Positions 52,705 to 61,600 of a stretch of 64,000 nt of DNA are shown piece after piece; within the stretch, counting starts at the first letter, position 1, and each line of letters starts with the position of its first letter. The position numbers and the translations under genes were made by a program. The notes below the pieces were generated by a model that saw only the letters and a program-made list of their open reading frames with translations, searched no databases and was not told where the DNA came from. This DNA comes from JANXQZ01 sp038225555 (lineage in GTDB: Bacteria; Acidobacteriota; Terriglobia; Bryobacterales; Bryobacteraceae), in assembly GCA_038225555.1 (NCBI GenBank), contig JBBRRB010000005.1, positions 62,001 through 126,000 of the forward strand, read 5' to 3'.

Positions 52705-52965
52705 CCCGTTCGTTGCTTTCAATTTGCGTGATAGATCCGCAACCGAAGTGAAGATGCCGCGGTCAATCACATCGCGCTGAATCTTGGCAAACCAGATTTC
52801 CGCCTGATTGAGCAATGAGGAATGAGTGGGCGTGAAGTGAAATCGAGCTCGCGGATTCTGCTCGAGGAACTCGCCTATCTTCTTCGTCTTATGCGCGGAA
52901 AAGTTGTCCGGAATGATGTGGATCTCTTTGGATGTGCCAGAGAGGCAGCTGGCGGGTCTGTGCTT
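52705..52965 (-). pseudogene. IS630-type transposase remnant
   Basis: A short minus-strand frame matches the C-terminal part of IS630-family transposases: EIHIIPDNFSAHKTKKIGEFLEQ, then HFTPTHSSLLNQAEIWFAKIQRDVIDRG. The aspartate of PDN and the glutamate of NQAEIWF are the second and third DDE residues, about 36 apart. The first DDE aspartate and the N-terminal half are missing, and no terminal inverted repeats were found. It is a decayed fragment next to a PEP-CTERM gene. Confidence 0.75.
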
Positions 52966-53000
52966 GAACTGCTGGAGCGGTTCAAGTGGCGGGAACGGCG

Positions 53001-53729
53001 TCATGAGGTGGACTTGCGTCGTCGAGCCCACATAAATAGAGCGCATATCCCGCTGCCAATTAATCCGCTCGAAGCAGGCTCAGGGATAGTCGTGCCGGGG
53101 GCTGGTCCATCCAGCCGGACATCATCGAAATTCACCTGGGGGGAATTACCCAGAAGCTGGATCTGCAGAGGTTGGCCAAGCCTCGGATCGCCGGCGGCTA
53201 TGTTGATCACAAGAGTATCTGTCTGAAAAACCCCGCGTGCGGGATTAACAGCGTTCGTATGCGAGCCGACTGTATTAGCACCAGCAAGCAAACTGATTGT
53301 ATAGTCGTTCAGAAACGGCATGTCCAAACGATTTCCGATACCGACCTCGAGTGTATAAGTTCCGATCCGCAGGAAATCGCCCACGCTTTGCGAAAGTAAA
53401 CCGCCATTGCTATAGCCCACATTCGCGCCGTTGGGAATGCCTCCGGGAAAATTTGACGGTCCCGGGGACTGCACGCCGGCGCTCCCCCCGGTGATGGACC
53501 AGCCCGGAAGTGGACTTTGATCGATACAACCATTAGAAAGACCAAATTGGGTTTGTGCGTCGATAAAAAACCCATTTTTCAACGAGCCGCCTGTCAAGCA
53601 CGGTGCTGTGTTTGCGTTGTTGGTTACGATTTCAAAGCTGGCATTTGAGATTGGAATGAGTGCTGCCTGGAGTTGGCCTACAGCGGTCAGCAGCAGCAGA
53701 GAAAAAGCTTGTCGAAAATTAAGATCCAT
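53001..53729 (-). CDS. PEP-CTERM exoprotein 2
   Basis: The 242-residue protein has a signal peptide (FRQAFSLLLLTAVGQLQA) and then a beta-rich domain: IPISNASFEIVTNNANTAPC, LPGWSITGGSAGVQSPG, DFLRIGTYTLEVGIGNRL and VNFDDVRLDG. It resembles choice-of-anchor/HpiC1-type PEP-CTERM proteins. The end IPEPASSGLIGSGICALFMWARRRKSTS (in pieces) carries PEP, a hydrophobic stretch and the basic tail that an exosortase reads. The stop codon is intact, although the IS630 remnant begins immediately downstream. No exosortase gene is in the window. Confidence 0.87.
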   Translation of the reverse strand: MDLNFRQAFSLLLLTAVGQLQAALIPISNASFEIVTNNANTAPCLTGGSLKNGFFIDAQTQFGLSNGCIDQSPLPGWSITGGSAGVQSPGPSNFPGGIPNGANVGYSNGGLLSQSVGDFLRIGTYTLEVGIGNRLDMPFLNDYTISLLAGANTVGSHTNAVNPARGVFQTDTLVINIAAGDPRLGQPLQIQLLGNSPQVNFDDVRLDGPAPGTTIPEPASSGLIGSGICALFMWARRRKSTS

Positions 53730-54251
53730 GAGAAGGAGGCTCCGTCAACCACCTCAGTATAATGTTGGGGGAAGGAAATCGTACGACCAAGAGTTATACT
53801 CAGTACCGGTGCGGGCCTGGAGCTAACGGTACCCGGACTGCAATTGGAACAGCTCGGCGTAGCGACCCAGCAAACCCCATAGGCCTAACCGTACTCAGAG
53901 CTCCACGTTGGTGTTGTCGTATAAAGGACAAGACGAGAGAGCTACGGCTCGTAAACCGCGAGTTGCTTTTGGATCCGAAGTACGGGAGCCGAGCTAGTTA
54001 GCCGGGATCGTCGCTGGCCACGTAGCGGTCGAGGCGATGCGGCTGGAGCCGGGCCTGATACAGCGAGTGCTCCCCTCGGTCGGCAGCCGCGTGGTTTTCC
54101 GAAGCACTTTAGCCTGAGCCGCTGGAGTCACCGTGCGCGGTTTGCTGCGATGATGCCACTGCCCTCTTTTAAAAGCGCGCGACCGCAAAATTCCATACAA
54201 GGCGCCGGGATCAAAAGATCGCGGCGCCTCGAAAAACGTACTGGCTGTAAT
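53730..54251. other. Intergenic region, no supported gene
   Basis: No reading frame here has a recognisable family or start. The short frames are GC-biased noise. A strong hairpin at 54201-54228 probably ends the csbD transcript. The region may be degraded sequence linked to the IS630 remnant; nothing else can be supported. Confidence 0.5.
54201..54228 (-). terminator. Terminator-like hairpin downstream of csbD
   Basis: GGCGCCGGGATC-AAAA-GATCGCGGCGCC forms a 12-base stem with one mismatch. It lies 23 bases past the csbD stop on the minus strand, with a T-containing stretch (TTGTATGGAATTTT) after it in that direction. Confidence 0.5.
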
Positions 54252-54479
54252 TTAGCGCGTCATCGTGTGAGCGTCTGTATCCCGCTGCGCCTTGGCCCAT
54301 TCGTCGGCCTGCTTGTGGGCTTCGTCTTGAGTTATGCCGTAATGCTCCTGGATCTTTCCAACGAGCTGGTCTTTCTTCCCGGCTACCGTCTCCCAATCGC
54401 TGTCGGTTAGCTTGCCCCATTGCTCGCGCGCAGCACCCTTCACCTGTTTCCAGTTGCCTTCGATTCTGTCCCAATTCAT
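54252..54479 (-). CDS. CsbD-family stress protein
   Basis: The 75-residue protein matches CsbD. MNWDRIEGNWKQVKGAAREQ opens it, LTDSDWETVAGKKDQLVGKIQ follows, and a YGITQDEAHKQADEWAK helix ends it. CsbD-like proteins are small, soluble, hydrophilic stress proteins (sigma-B controlled in Bacillus) with unproven biochemical roles. An AAAGGAG ribosome-binding site lies about seven bases upstream of the ATG. A hairpin terminator lies downstream. Confidence 0.93.
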   Translation of the reverse strand: MNWDRIEGNWKQVKGAAREQWGKLTDSDWETVAGKKDQLVGKIQEHYGITQDEAHKQADEWAKAQRDTDAHTMTR

Positions 54480-54599
54480 GGTAAAACTCCTTTCGATCAG
54501 AGTGGATGCAAGATTAGGGCCACTCGTTAACTCGTGTTAATCCATCGCGCTGGGCCTTCTCAACTAGGAAAATTCAACATACCGTGATACCACTAGATT

Positions 54600-55493
54600 G
54601 TGTTGACGAGCGGTCCGTTGTTCGAAACCAGCATGCCCGAGTGTGAGCTGCACGCTCGCGGCAAGGTGCGCGACATGTATAGAGCGGGCGATCGCCTCGT
54701 CATCGTCGCTACTGACCGACTCTCCGCGTTCGACTTTATTCTGCCCACCCCGATTCCCGACAAGGGGCGTGTGCTCACGCGCACCACGCTTTTCTGGCTC
54801 GACCTGCTGCGCGACATCGTGCCCAACCATTTCATTACGGATAGAGTTGATGAATATCCAGAACCCTTTCACCGTTACCGCGACCAGTTGGAAGGCCGGT
54901 CGATGCTGGTGCGTCGCGCCAAGATGATCAATGTCGAGTGCGTTGCTAGAGGGTATGTGTCCGGCTCCGGGTGGAAGGATTATCAACGGACGCAAGCGAT
55001 TTGCGGCATCCCGCTCCCGACTGGTCTCCGTGAGGGCGATCGGCTTCCTGAGCCTCTATTCACTCCCGCCAGCAAGGCTCAAAGCGGACACGACGAAAAC
55101 ATCCCGTTTGAAACCATGGTGGACCATATCGGGCACGAACTGGCCAACCGCTTGAGGACCCTGACGCTCGCCATCTATTCCCGAGCTTCCGAGTACGCCG
55201 AGTCGAGGGGCATCATCCTGGCCGATACGAAATTCGAATTCGGGTTCGTCGAGGGTGGGCTCGTGCTTGCCGACGAGGTGTTAACCCCGGACTCATCCCG
55301 ATTCTGGCCTCGCGAGCAATACCGTCCTGGCGGACCGCAGCCCTCCTACGACAAACAGTTCGTCCGCGATTACCTGGAAACTATCCGCTGGAACAAGCAA
55401 CCTCCAGCTCCGCCTCTGCCGGGGGATATTGTCTCGCAAACGACGGATAAATACCGCGAGGCATATCATGCGCTAGCGGGCAGGGAACTATGA
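54600..55493 (+). CDS. purC: SAICAR synthetase (phosphoribosylaminoimidazole-succinocarboxamide synthase)
   Basis: The 297-residue protein, starting at GTG, carries the PurC core: ARGKVRDMYRAGDRLVIVATDRLSAFDF (ATP loop and substrate site), VECVARGYVSGSGWKDYQ, TPASKAQSGHDENI, and ILADTKFEFGFVEGGLVLADEVLTPDSSRFW. It joins aspartate to CAIR in purine synthesis. This longer type resembles the roughly 300-residue enzymes of actinobacteria and fungi rather than the 237-residue E. coli form. The stop overlaps the cvpA-like start by 4 bases (ATGA), a pairing often seen with purine genes. Confidence 0.96.
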   Translation: MLTSGPLFETSMPECELHARGKVRDMYRAGDRLVIVATDRLSAFDFILPTPIPDKGRVLTRTTLFWLDLLRDIVPNHFITDRVDEYPEPFHRYRDQLEGRSMLVRRAKMINVECVARGYVSGSGWKDYQRTQAICGIPLPTGLREGDRLPEPLFTPASKAQSGHDENIPFETMVDHIGHELANRLRTLTLAIYSRASEYAESRGIILADTKFEFGFVEGGLVLADEVLTPDSSRFWPREQYRPGGPQPSYDKQFVRDYLETIRWNKQPPAPPLPGDIVSQTTDKYREAYHALAGREL

Positions 55494-56044
55494 ACTGGGT
55501 CGACTGCCTTCTGGCCGCGATCATGCTGTTCTCGTTGATCTCCGGATTTTCGGCTGGCTTCGCCCGGGTAGGCATCGGCACCGCTGCCACCTTCATAGGC
55601 ATCTTTGCGGGCTTCTGGTGCTACGGACTGGCTGGCGCGCATGTGCTTGACTATGTAAATTCGCGGCCAATCGCCAATCTGATCGGATTCTTTATCGTCT
55701 TTCTGTCTATCGTGCTGCTTGGGCACCTGCTCGGGCGAATCGTCGCGACGATCTTCAAATGGATCGGTCTTTCCTGGATGGATCGGCTTCTAGGCGCCGC
55801 GTTCGGAGTGGTGCGCGGCTTGCTCATTGCCGTGGCCTTCGTCACCGTTTTCCTTGCCTTCGCTCCTAGTCCGCCGCCCCGATCCGTCACCGAATCGAGG
55901 TTCATGCCGTACATCGTGGAAGCCTCGAATGTTTTGGTCCTGGCGACGCCGCATGAAATCAAGGACGCATTCCGGGAAACCAGGGAGAAGGTGAAGCGTA
56001 TCTGGCAGGATCAATTGGACCGCGCAGCGCCGCGGCGGCAATAG
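55490..56044 (+). CDS. CvpA-family membrane protein
   Basis: The 184-residue protein begins MNWVDCLLAAIMLFSLISGFSAGFARVGIGTAATFIGIFAGFWCYG, a typical CvpA start with two hydrophobic helices. The further helices FFIVFLSIVLLGHLLGRI and GVVRGLLIAVAFVTVFLAF follow. CvpA proteins are needed for colicin V production and are often next to purine genes; the function is unclear. The overlap with purC and the 13-base gap to gph suggest a purC-cvpA-gph transcript. Confidence 0.88.
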   Translation: MNWVDCLLAAIMLFSLISGFSAGFARVGIGTAATFIGIFAGFWCYGLAGAHVLDYVNSRPIANLIGFFIVFLSIVLLGHLLGRIVATIFKWIGLSWMDRLLGAAFGVVRGLLIAVAFVTVFLAFAPSPPPRSVTESRFMPYIVEASNVLVLATPHEIKDAFRETREKVKRIWQDQLDRAAPRRQ

Positions 56045-56057
56045 GTCTGAACGCGTT

Positions 56058-56708
56058 ATGATGCATCTGCTGATCTTCGATCTGGATGGCACGCTGATCG
56101 ACTCCAAACTCGATTTGGCTCACTCCGTCAACGCCGCTCGCGCTTATATGGATTTGCCGCCCTTGGAGCACGAGTTGATCTACTCGTATGTCGGTAACGG
56201 CGCGCCCATGCTGATCCGCCGCGCTCTGGGAACGGAGGCAAATGAAGGCGACGTGGCGCGAGCGCTCGACTTCTTTATTCGGCACTACGCCCAACACTGC
56301 CTGGATTACACGGTGCTCTACCCGGGCGTTGAAGATGCGCTTTCCAGGCTGCGATCGGCTGGAATGAGCCTCGCCGTCTTAACGAACAAACCGGTGCGGA
56401 TCAGCAATCAGATTGTAAGCGGATTGGGAGTTGGCGACCATTTTTTCCGGGTGTATGGAGGCAACAGTTTCGATCGCAAGAAGCCGGACCCGGTGGGAAT
56501 TGAGGCTTTAATAGCGGAGTCTGGGCTGGGGCGGGAGCGCACGGTCATGATTGGCGACAGCTCGGTAGATATTTTGACTGCCAGGAATGCCGGCGTGCGG
56601 GCTTGCGGAGTTACTTATGGCTTTCAGCCGGAGACGCTTATAGACCCTCGACCGGACATTCTCGTGGACGATCTCGGCCAGTTTGCCGACTACATGCTCA
56701 GCCAATAG
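56058..56708 (+). CDS. gph: HAD-family phosphoglycolate phosphatase-like protein
   Basis: The 216-residue protein has HAD motifs in order: LLIFDLDGTLIDSKLDLAHS (motif I with Asp-x-Asp), LAVLTNKPVR (motif II), KKPDPVGIEALI with the lysine of motif III, and MIGDSSVDILTARNAG (motif IV). The cap domain between I and II fits the Gph/PGP branch that dephosphorylates 2-phosphoglycolate. Substrate cannot be fixed by motifs alone. It is the last gene of the likely purC-cvpA-gph unit; a cytochrome gene starts 45 bases later. Confidence 0.9.
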   Translation: MMHLLIFDLDGTLIDSKLDLAHSVNAARAYMDLPPLEHELIYSYVGNGAPMLIRRALGTEANEGDVARALDFFIRHYAQHCLDYTVLYPGVEDALSRLRSAGMSLAVLTNKPVRISNQIVSGLGVGDHFFRVYGGNSFDRKKPDPVGIEALIAESGLGRERTVMIGDSSVDILTARNAGVRACGVTYGFQPETLIDPRPDILVDDLGQFADYMLSQ

Positions 56709-56753
56709 CGACCAGAGAAAAGCCTATTTAGGTTCAAAAATCAAAGGGGGAGC

Positions 56754-56837
56754 ATGAAGAGAGTAGTTATTCTTTCCGTCGCGATTTAGCTGCTGATCGG
56801 CGCTGGCTTTGCATTCACGACTTTTCAGAAGCTGAAA
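56754..56837 (+). other. Interrupted leader of the cytochrome gene (in-frame TAG)
   Basis: An ATG at 56754, preceded by AAGGGGGAG, starts MKRVVILSVAI, then a TAG at 56787-56789, then LLIGAGFAFTTFQKLK, which runs in frame into the cytochrome. With a sense codon at the TAG this would be a clean signal anchor. The stop leaves the cytochrome without its leader unless it is bypassed. Confidence 0.8.
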
Positions 56838-58532
56838 GTGACGGTGCCGGCCTATCAGCCGCCTGGACAAGTTGTCTGGGCCAATCAAGGCTGGACCGAA
56901 GCTCAGCGCCTGCGCTTCCATCACACGCCGCAAGGCACCCGGCTCATTCCCTACGCCTGGTTCAAGGCGCTGGAACAACCTTGCATCTCGCTCTCCGCTT
57001 GTGAGCCTTTTAAGGAAAAGGTATACCTCGGGCGTTTTGGTTTCATTTCCAGCAAAGCCGATCCAGATCTCAATCCTGACGGCTTGCCCGTAGGCTTCGC
57101 GCTTCAAAAGGATTTTTACGATCCGATCGCGAAACGAACGTACCCTGTGGTTGGCCTCACCTGCGCCGCCTGCCATACGGCCGCCCTGAATTACGGGAAG
57201 TACACCGTCGAGATCGACGGCGCTCCCGCCATGATCGAGGTGACTCAGTTTCAGAAGGCCCTGGGTGTTTCGATGGTTCTCACTCAACTGCTCCCGCTTC
57301 GCTACGGCAGGTTTGAAAGGGCCGTGTTGGGCTCGGACGCGACCGAGGATAGGAAAAAGGAGCTAAAGCGAGAGTTCGACGCGTTCATGGAAAGCGCTAA
57401 GGCCGAAAAGACCGCGACCGAAGAACAGAAGATTTACGCCAACGAAGCGGGCTTTATCCGAACCGATGCTCTTACCCGAATCGGAAATCAAGTCTTTGCC
57501 GTCGACATGAAGAATGACAAGAACTTCGCCAAGTCGAATGCGCCCGTCCGCTTCCCGCAAATTTGGAACGCGTCTTGGTTGAATTGGGTCCAGTACAACT
57601 CCTCCATCTCGGACCCGCTCGTTCGCAATATCGGAGAGGCGCTCGGTGTGCGGGCAGTTGCGAAGCTCTATGGCGACGATGCGGGGGCATTTGAAAACAG
57701 CGTTCATGTGGAGGGCATCAAGACTCTCGAGGACCTTCTCGCGAGCCCCGCGCCATTCCAGGGATTGGCTTCGCCGAAATGGCCGGCTGTGTTTCCGGCG
57801 ATTGATCGCGCGAAAGCCGCCGCAGGTGCGCAACTCTATAAAACATATTGTCAGGGCTGCCACCTTCCTCCGGTCGAGGAACTCCTGGCCGATCTAAAAT
57901 CCGAACAGCCCCGTCATTGGTGGAAGAATCGCCAGGGGCAAAGCTTTGTAAAAGTCACGGATATTCCGGTGGAAGAGATCGGCACTGACCCGCATGAGGC
58001 GATGGATTTCATGGCGCGCAAAGCGGATTCTGGCGACCTTAAAAAAGGAGTCGTGCCAGCCGCTGTTGGTCTGGATCTTGTCACCAGGGGAGTGGCGAAC
58101 AGCTTCTTCCAAAAAGCCGGATTCTCGCCTCAGCAGCGCATTGAATGGAGCGGCCATCGCGATCCTTCGGATCCTGCGGTAAGGGATTTGGCCGTCTATA
58201 AGGCTCGTCCCCTGAATGGGATTTGGGCTGTCGCTCCCTACCTGCATAACGGGTCTGTTCCCAATTTGTATGAGTTGCTTTCACCGCAGAGTGAGAGGTC
58301 CGATCATTTTTGGCTCGGAAGCAAGCAGTTCGATCCCGTGAAAGTTGGGTTCGATACTTCCGAACTAAAGGGCGGATATCTTTATGAGGTGAAGTCTACC
58401 GGCAATAGCAACACAGGACATGAATTTAGAGACGGGCCGAAAGGTCATGGTGTGATTGGTCCCACGCTCTCGACGGACGACCGTTGGGCTCTCATGGAAT
58501 ACTTGAAATCGCTGGAAGAGCCGGCGAGATAA
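56838..58532 (+). CDS. RoxA-like dihaem cytochrome c, leader interrupted
   Basis: From the GTG at 56838 this encodes 564 residues. Two haem c sites are visible: CAACH near residue 112 (LTCAACHTAALNYG) and CQGCH near residue 339 (TYCQGCHLPPVE). The C-terminal part includes YKARPLNGIWAVAPYLHNGSVPNLYELL and HFWLGSKQFDPVKVGF, which resemble the RoxA-type rubber oxygenase and related dihaem peroxidase branch. In that branch the haems sit in a periplasmic enzyme. Here the signal-peptide codon run (56754-56837) holds an in-frame TAG, so without readthrough or an alternative start the haem protein would not be exported and would not mature. Either it is a recent pseudogene or the sequence has an error. 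Confidence 0.82.
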   Translation: MTVPAYQPPGQVVWANQGWTEAQRLRFHHTPQGTRLIPYAWFKALEQPCISLSACEPFKEKVYLGRFGFISSKADPDLNPDGLPVGFALQKDFYDPIAKRTYPVVGLTCAACHTAALNYGKYTVEIDGAPAMIEVTQFQKALGVSMVLTQLLPLRYGRFERAVLGSDATEDRKKELKREFDAFMESAKAEKTATEEQKIYANEAGFIRTDALTRIGNQVFAVDMKNDKNFAKSNAPVRFPQIWNASWLNWVQYNSSISDPLVRNIGEALGVRAVAKLYGDDAGAFENSVHVEGIKTLEDLLASPAPFQGLASPKWPAVFPAIDRAKAAAGAQLYKTYCQGCHLPPVEELLADLKSEQPRHWWKNRQGQSFVKVTDIPVEEIGTDPHEAMDFMARKADSGDLKKGVVPAAVGLDLVTRGVANSFFQKAGFSPQQRIEWSGHRDPSDPAVRDLAVYKARPLNGIWAVAPYLHNGSVPNLYELLSPQSERSDHFWLGSKQFDPVKVGFDTSELKGGYLYEVKSTGNSNTGHEFRDGPKGHGVIGPTLSTDDRWALMEYLKSLEEPAR

Positions 58533-58686
58533 ACTCCAACCATAACCCATTCCTGCCTCCAGGCGATGGTGGTCCTTGACATTCGCCCAAGTGCGCCTTA
58601 TCATTACGGAATCCTTTTCAGGGCGAAAATGGGCGGGTCCACGAGCGACTCCGAGCCTTTAGTTACCAAACGAAAGTGAGGCAAGC

Positions 58687-61600
58687 ATGCAAGTGAGAGT
58701 TAGGCGTCATTCTGCAAGTTTTCTTTTCCCGGGGGTGTTCGCGGCCCTTGTTCTGGGACTATTCTTCAACCTCTGCGCAACGCAAAGTTGGGCGCAAGTT
58801 GCGGCAGGCACCGTCACGGGCGTGGTTACGGATCAACAGAGCGCCGTGATTGCGGGAGCCAATGTGCGGCTCGTCGATCCAACCACGAACAGCGTGTATA
58901 CCGCTATCAGCAACTCGGTAGGACGGTACAGCATTGTTAACGTGGCGCCCGGAGCCTACGATCTTACCGTAACCAAGGAAGGCTTCACATCCTCGAAGGT
59001 CAGCTCGCAAAAAGTGGAGGTGGGCGAGGTCTTAACGCTGAACGTCGCGCTGCAGGTCGGCATGACCGCCACGACGGTAGAAGTGAAGGCGAGCGCCGGG
59101 GCTGAGTTGCAGACGTTGAATGCGACTATCGGCTCGACCATCACGAATGACTCGCTCCAGTTGCTTCCCAACCTAGGCCGGGACGCATCCACCCTTTCTA
59201 TTTTGCAAGTTGGGGTCGCCCCTGGCGGAAATGTCGCGGGAGCCGCTACCGATCAGAATGGATTCCAGTTGGACGGCGGCAATAATAGCGACGACATGGC
59301 CGGAACGAACACGACCTACACGCCCGGGAACGGCTACAGCGGTTCTGGTTCAACCGGAGGCACCCCGACAGGCGTGATCCCGACGCCGATCGAGAGCATC
59401 GAAGAATTCAAGATCAACACCAGCAATCAGACTGCAGATTTCAACGGCGCCGCCGGCAGCCAAGTACAGATGGTGACGCGTCGCGGCACGAATGGATTCC
59501 ACGGCGCCCTCTATGAGTTTTACTTTGGAAGCAACGTAGGCGCTGCGAATCTTTGGAAAAATAACCACACGCTCGTAAACGGGCACGCGACTCCCTTGCC
59601 GAGCACGCACAGGAACCGTTTCGGCGGGGCGGTAGGCGGTCCGCTCACTCCCAGGTTTTGGGGTGGAAAGACTTATTTCTTCACCAACTACGAAGGCAGC
59701 CGCTTTCCCAATACCGTCAGCTTTGAAAGAGGCGTGCCGACCGAACTGCTGCGGCTAGGAGTGCTCCAGCTTCCGAACAGCACGGGCGCGCTGACCGCGT
59801 ACAATCTCAACCCGACCCCCGTAACCTACAAAGGTACGACTTACCAGCCCGCGATGTGCGCCGGAGTGCTTTGCGATCCGCGAGGTCTCGGCCTGAACCC
59901 GATTATTCAGAAGATCTGGGGCACGCTTCCGCTTCCGAACGATCCGCAGTACACGTCCGGCACGGTCGTGGACGGGATAAACGCTCAAGGTTATCTCACC
60001 AACCTGTCTCTTCCCCAATCTTCCGACTTCGGAGTGGTGCGCGTCGATCACGACTTCGGCGACAAGTGGAAATTCACCTCCAGCTACCGCTATTACAGGT
60101 TTTCCCAGTTGGTGAACACGCAAACGGATATTGGAGGCGTTCTGCCCGGGGCGGTGAAAGGCCAAGCAACTTCCTATGCAGCCCGCCCCCAGAAGCCGTC
60201 CTATCTGGTGGCCGGTCTCACTGGCACCATCACGCCGAACATCACGAATGACATCCACTTCAGCTATCTGCGCAACTTCTGGCAGTGGGGCACTGCCGCG
60301 GGCCCTCCGCAGTTGCCTGGTCTGGGCGGCGCAGTAGAAATCGGCGGCGAGTCAAGGAACGCCCTGATTCCCTACAACGTGAATTCACAGGACGTTCGCC
60401 AGCGCTTCTGGGACGGGCACGATTACACGTTGAACGACAGTGCGAGCTGGCTCAAGGGGAACCATTTGATCCAGTTCGGCGGGACGTATCAGCGCAACTT
60501 CGATTTCCACGGCCGGAACGACAACGGAGTTGGAATCGACACGTCTCCGACGTATCAGGTGTTTGGCGGGTCGGGCATCAGCAACACGAATTATCCCGTT
60601 CCTTCGGGGCTTCCTTCGAACCAGCTTACGAACTACACCAATTTGTACAACGAGATTCTAGGCATCGTTATTCAACCCCAAGTGATGTATTCGCGCACCG
60701 GGAAGGCGCTCACGCTGAATCCGGTGGGAACCCCGGGCTTTGATCAGAGCGTGATTCCTTCATACAACTTGTACGCCTCGGATACTTGGCATTTGAGGTC
60801 CGATTTGACTGTGTCTTACGGTCTTAGCTGGGGCCTTGCGATGCCGCCCTATGAAATTAACGGCAAGCAGGTGCAACTGGTGGATGAAGCCAACAAGCCG
60901 GTCTCGGTCGAGCAGTTCCTGAAGACCAAGGCTACGGCCGCATTGGCTGGACAAAACTATAACCCCACCGTGGGCTTTTCAACGATCCAAAACGTGAACG
61001 GCGACCACAAGTATCCTTTCTCGCCGTTCTACGCCGGTTTCAGTCCGCGGCTCTCCGCAGCCTGGAGCCCAAGCTTCCACGACGGAATCCTCGGGAGCGT
61101 TTTGGGCGGCGGCAAAACCGTGATTCGGGGCGGCTACGGGCGCATTTATGGCCGGCTCAACGGCGTGGATCTGGTTCTGGTTCCACTGCTTGGAACGGGT
61201 CTGCTGCAGGCGGTTTCCTGCATCGGGGCAAGCTCGTCGGGCAAATGCCTCGGACCCGGCGGCGTGACTCCCACGAACGCATTCCGCATCGGTGCGGACG
61301 GGCTAACGGCACCCCTCCCGATTGTGTCCCCAACTCTGTCGCAGCCCTTCTTCCCCGGTGTCAGCGGAAACGCGGCAGCGGCGGATGGATCTGTTTTGGA
61401 TCCTAAGTTGAGACCCAACCACTCGGACGAATACAATTTCACCGTACAGCGGGCATTCTCTAATAAGCTGACGATGGAAGTCGGCTACATTGGACGCAAG
61501 ATCTCCAATGAGTTCCAGGTAATTAATCTCGATGCGGTGCCTTACATGTATACCTTGGGCGGCCAGAGCTTTGCAAGCGCTTATGCAGCGCTGTACCAGC

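Noticed and set aside
53762..54200. Short frames in the gap between the PEP-CTERM and csbD genes
   Set aside because: No start context, no family and composition typical of noncoding GC-rich DNA.
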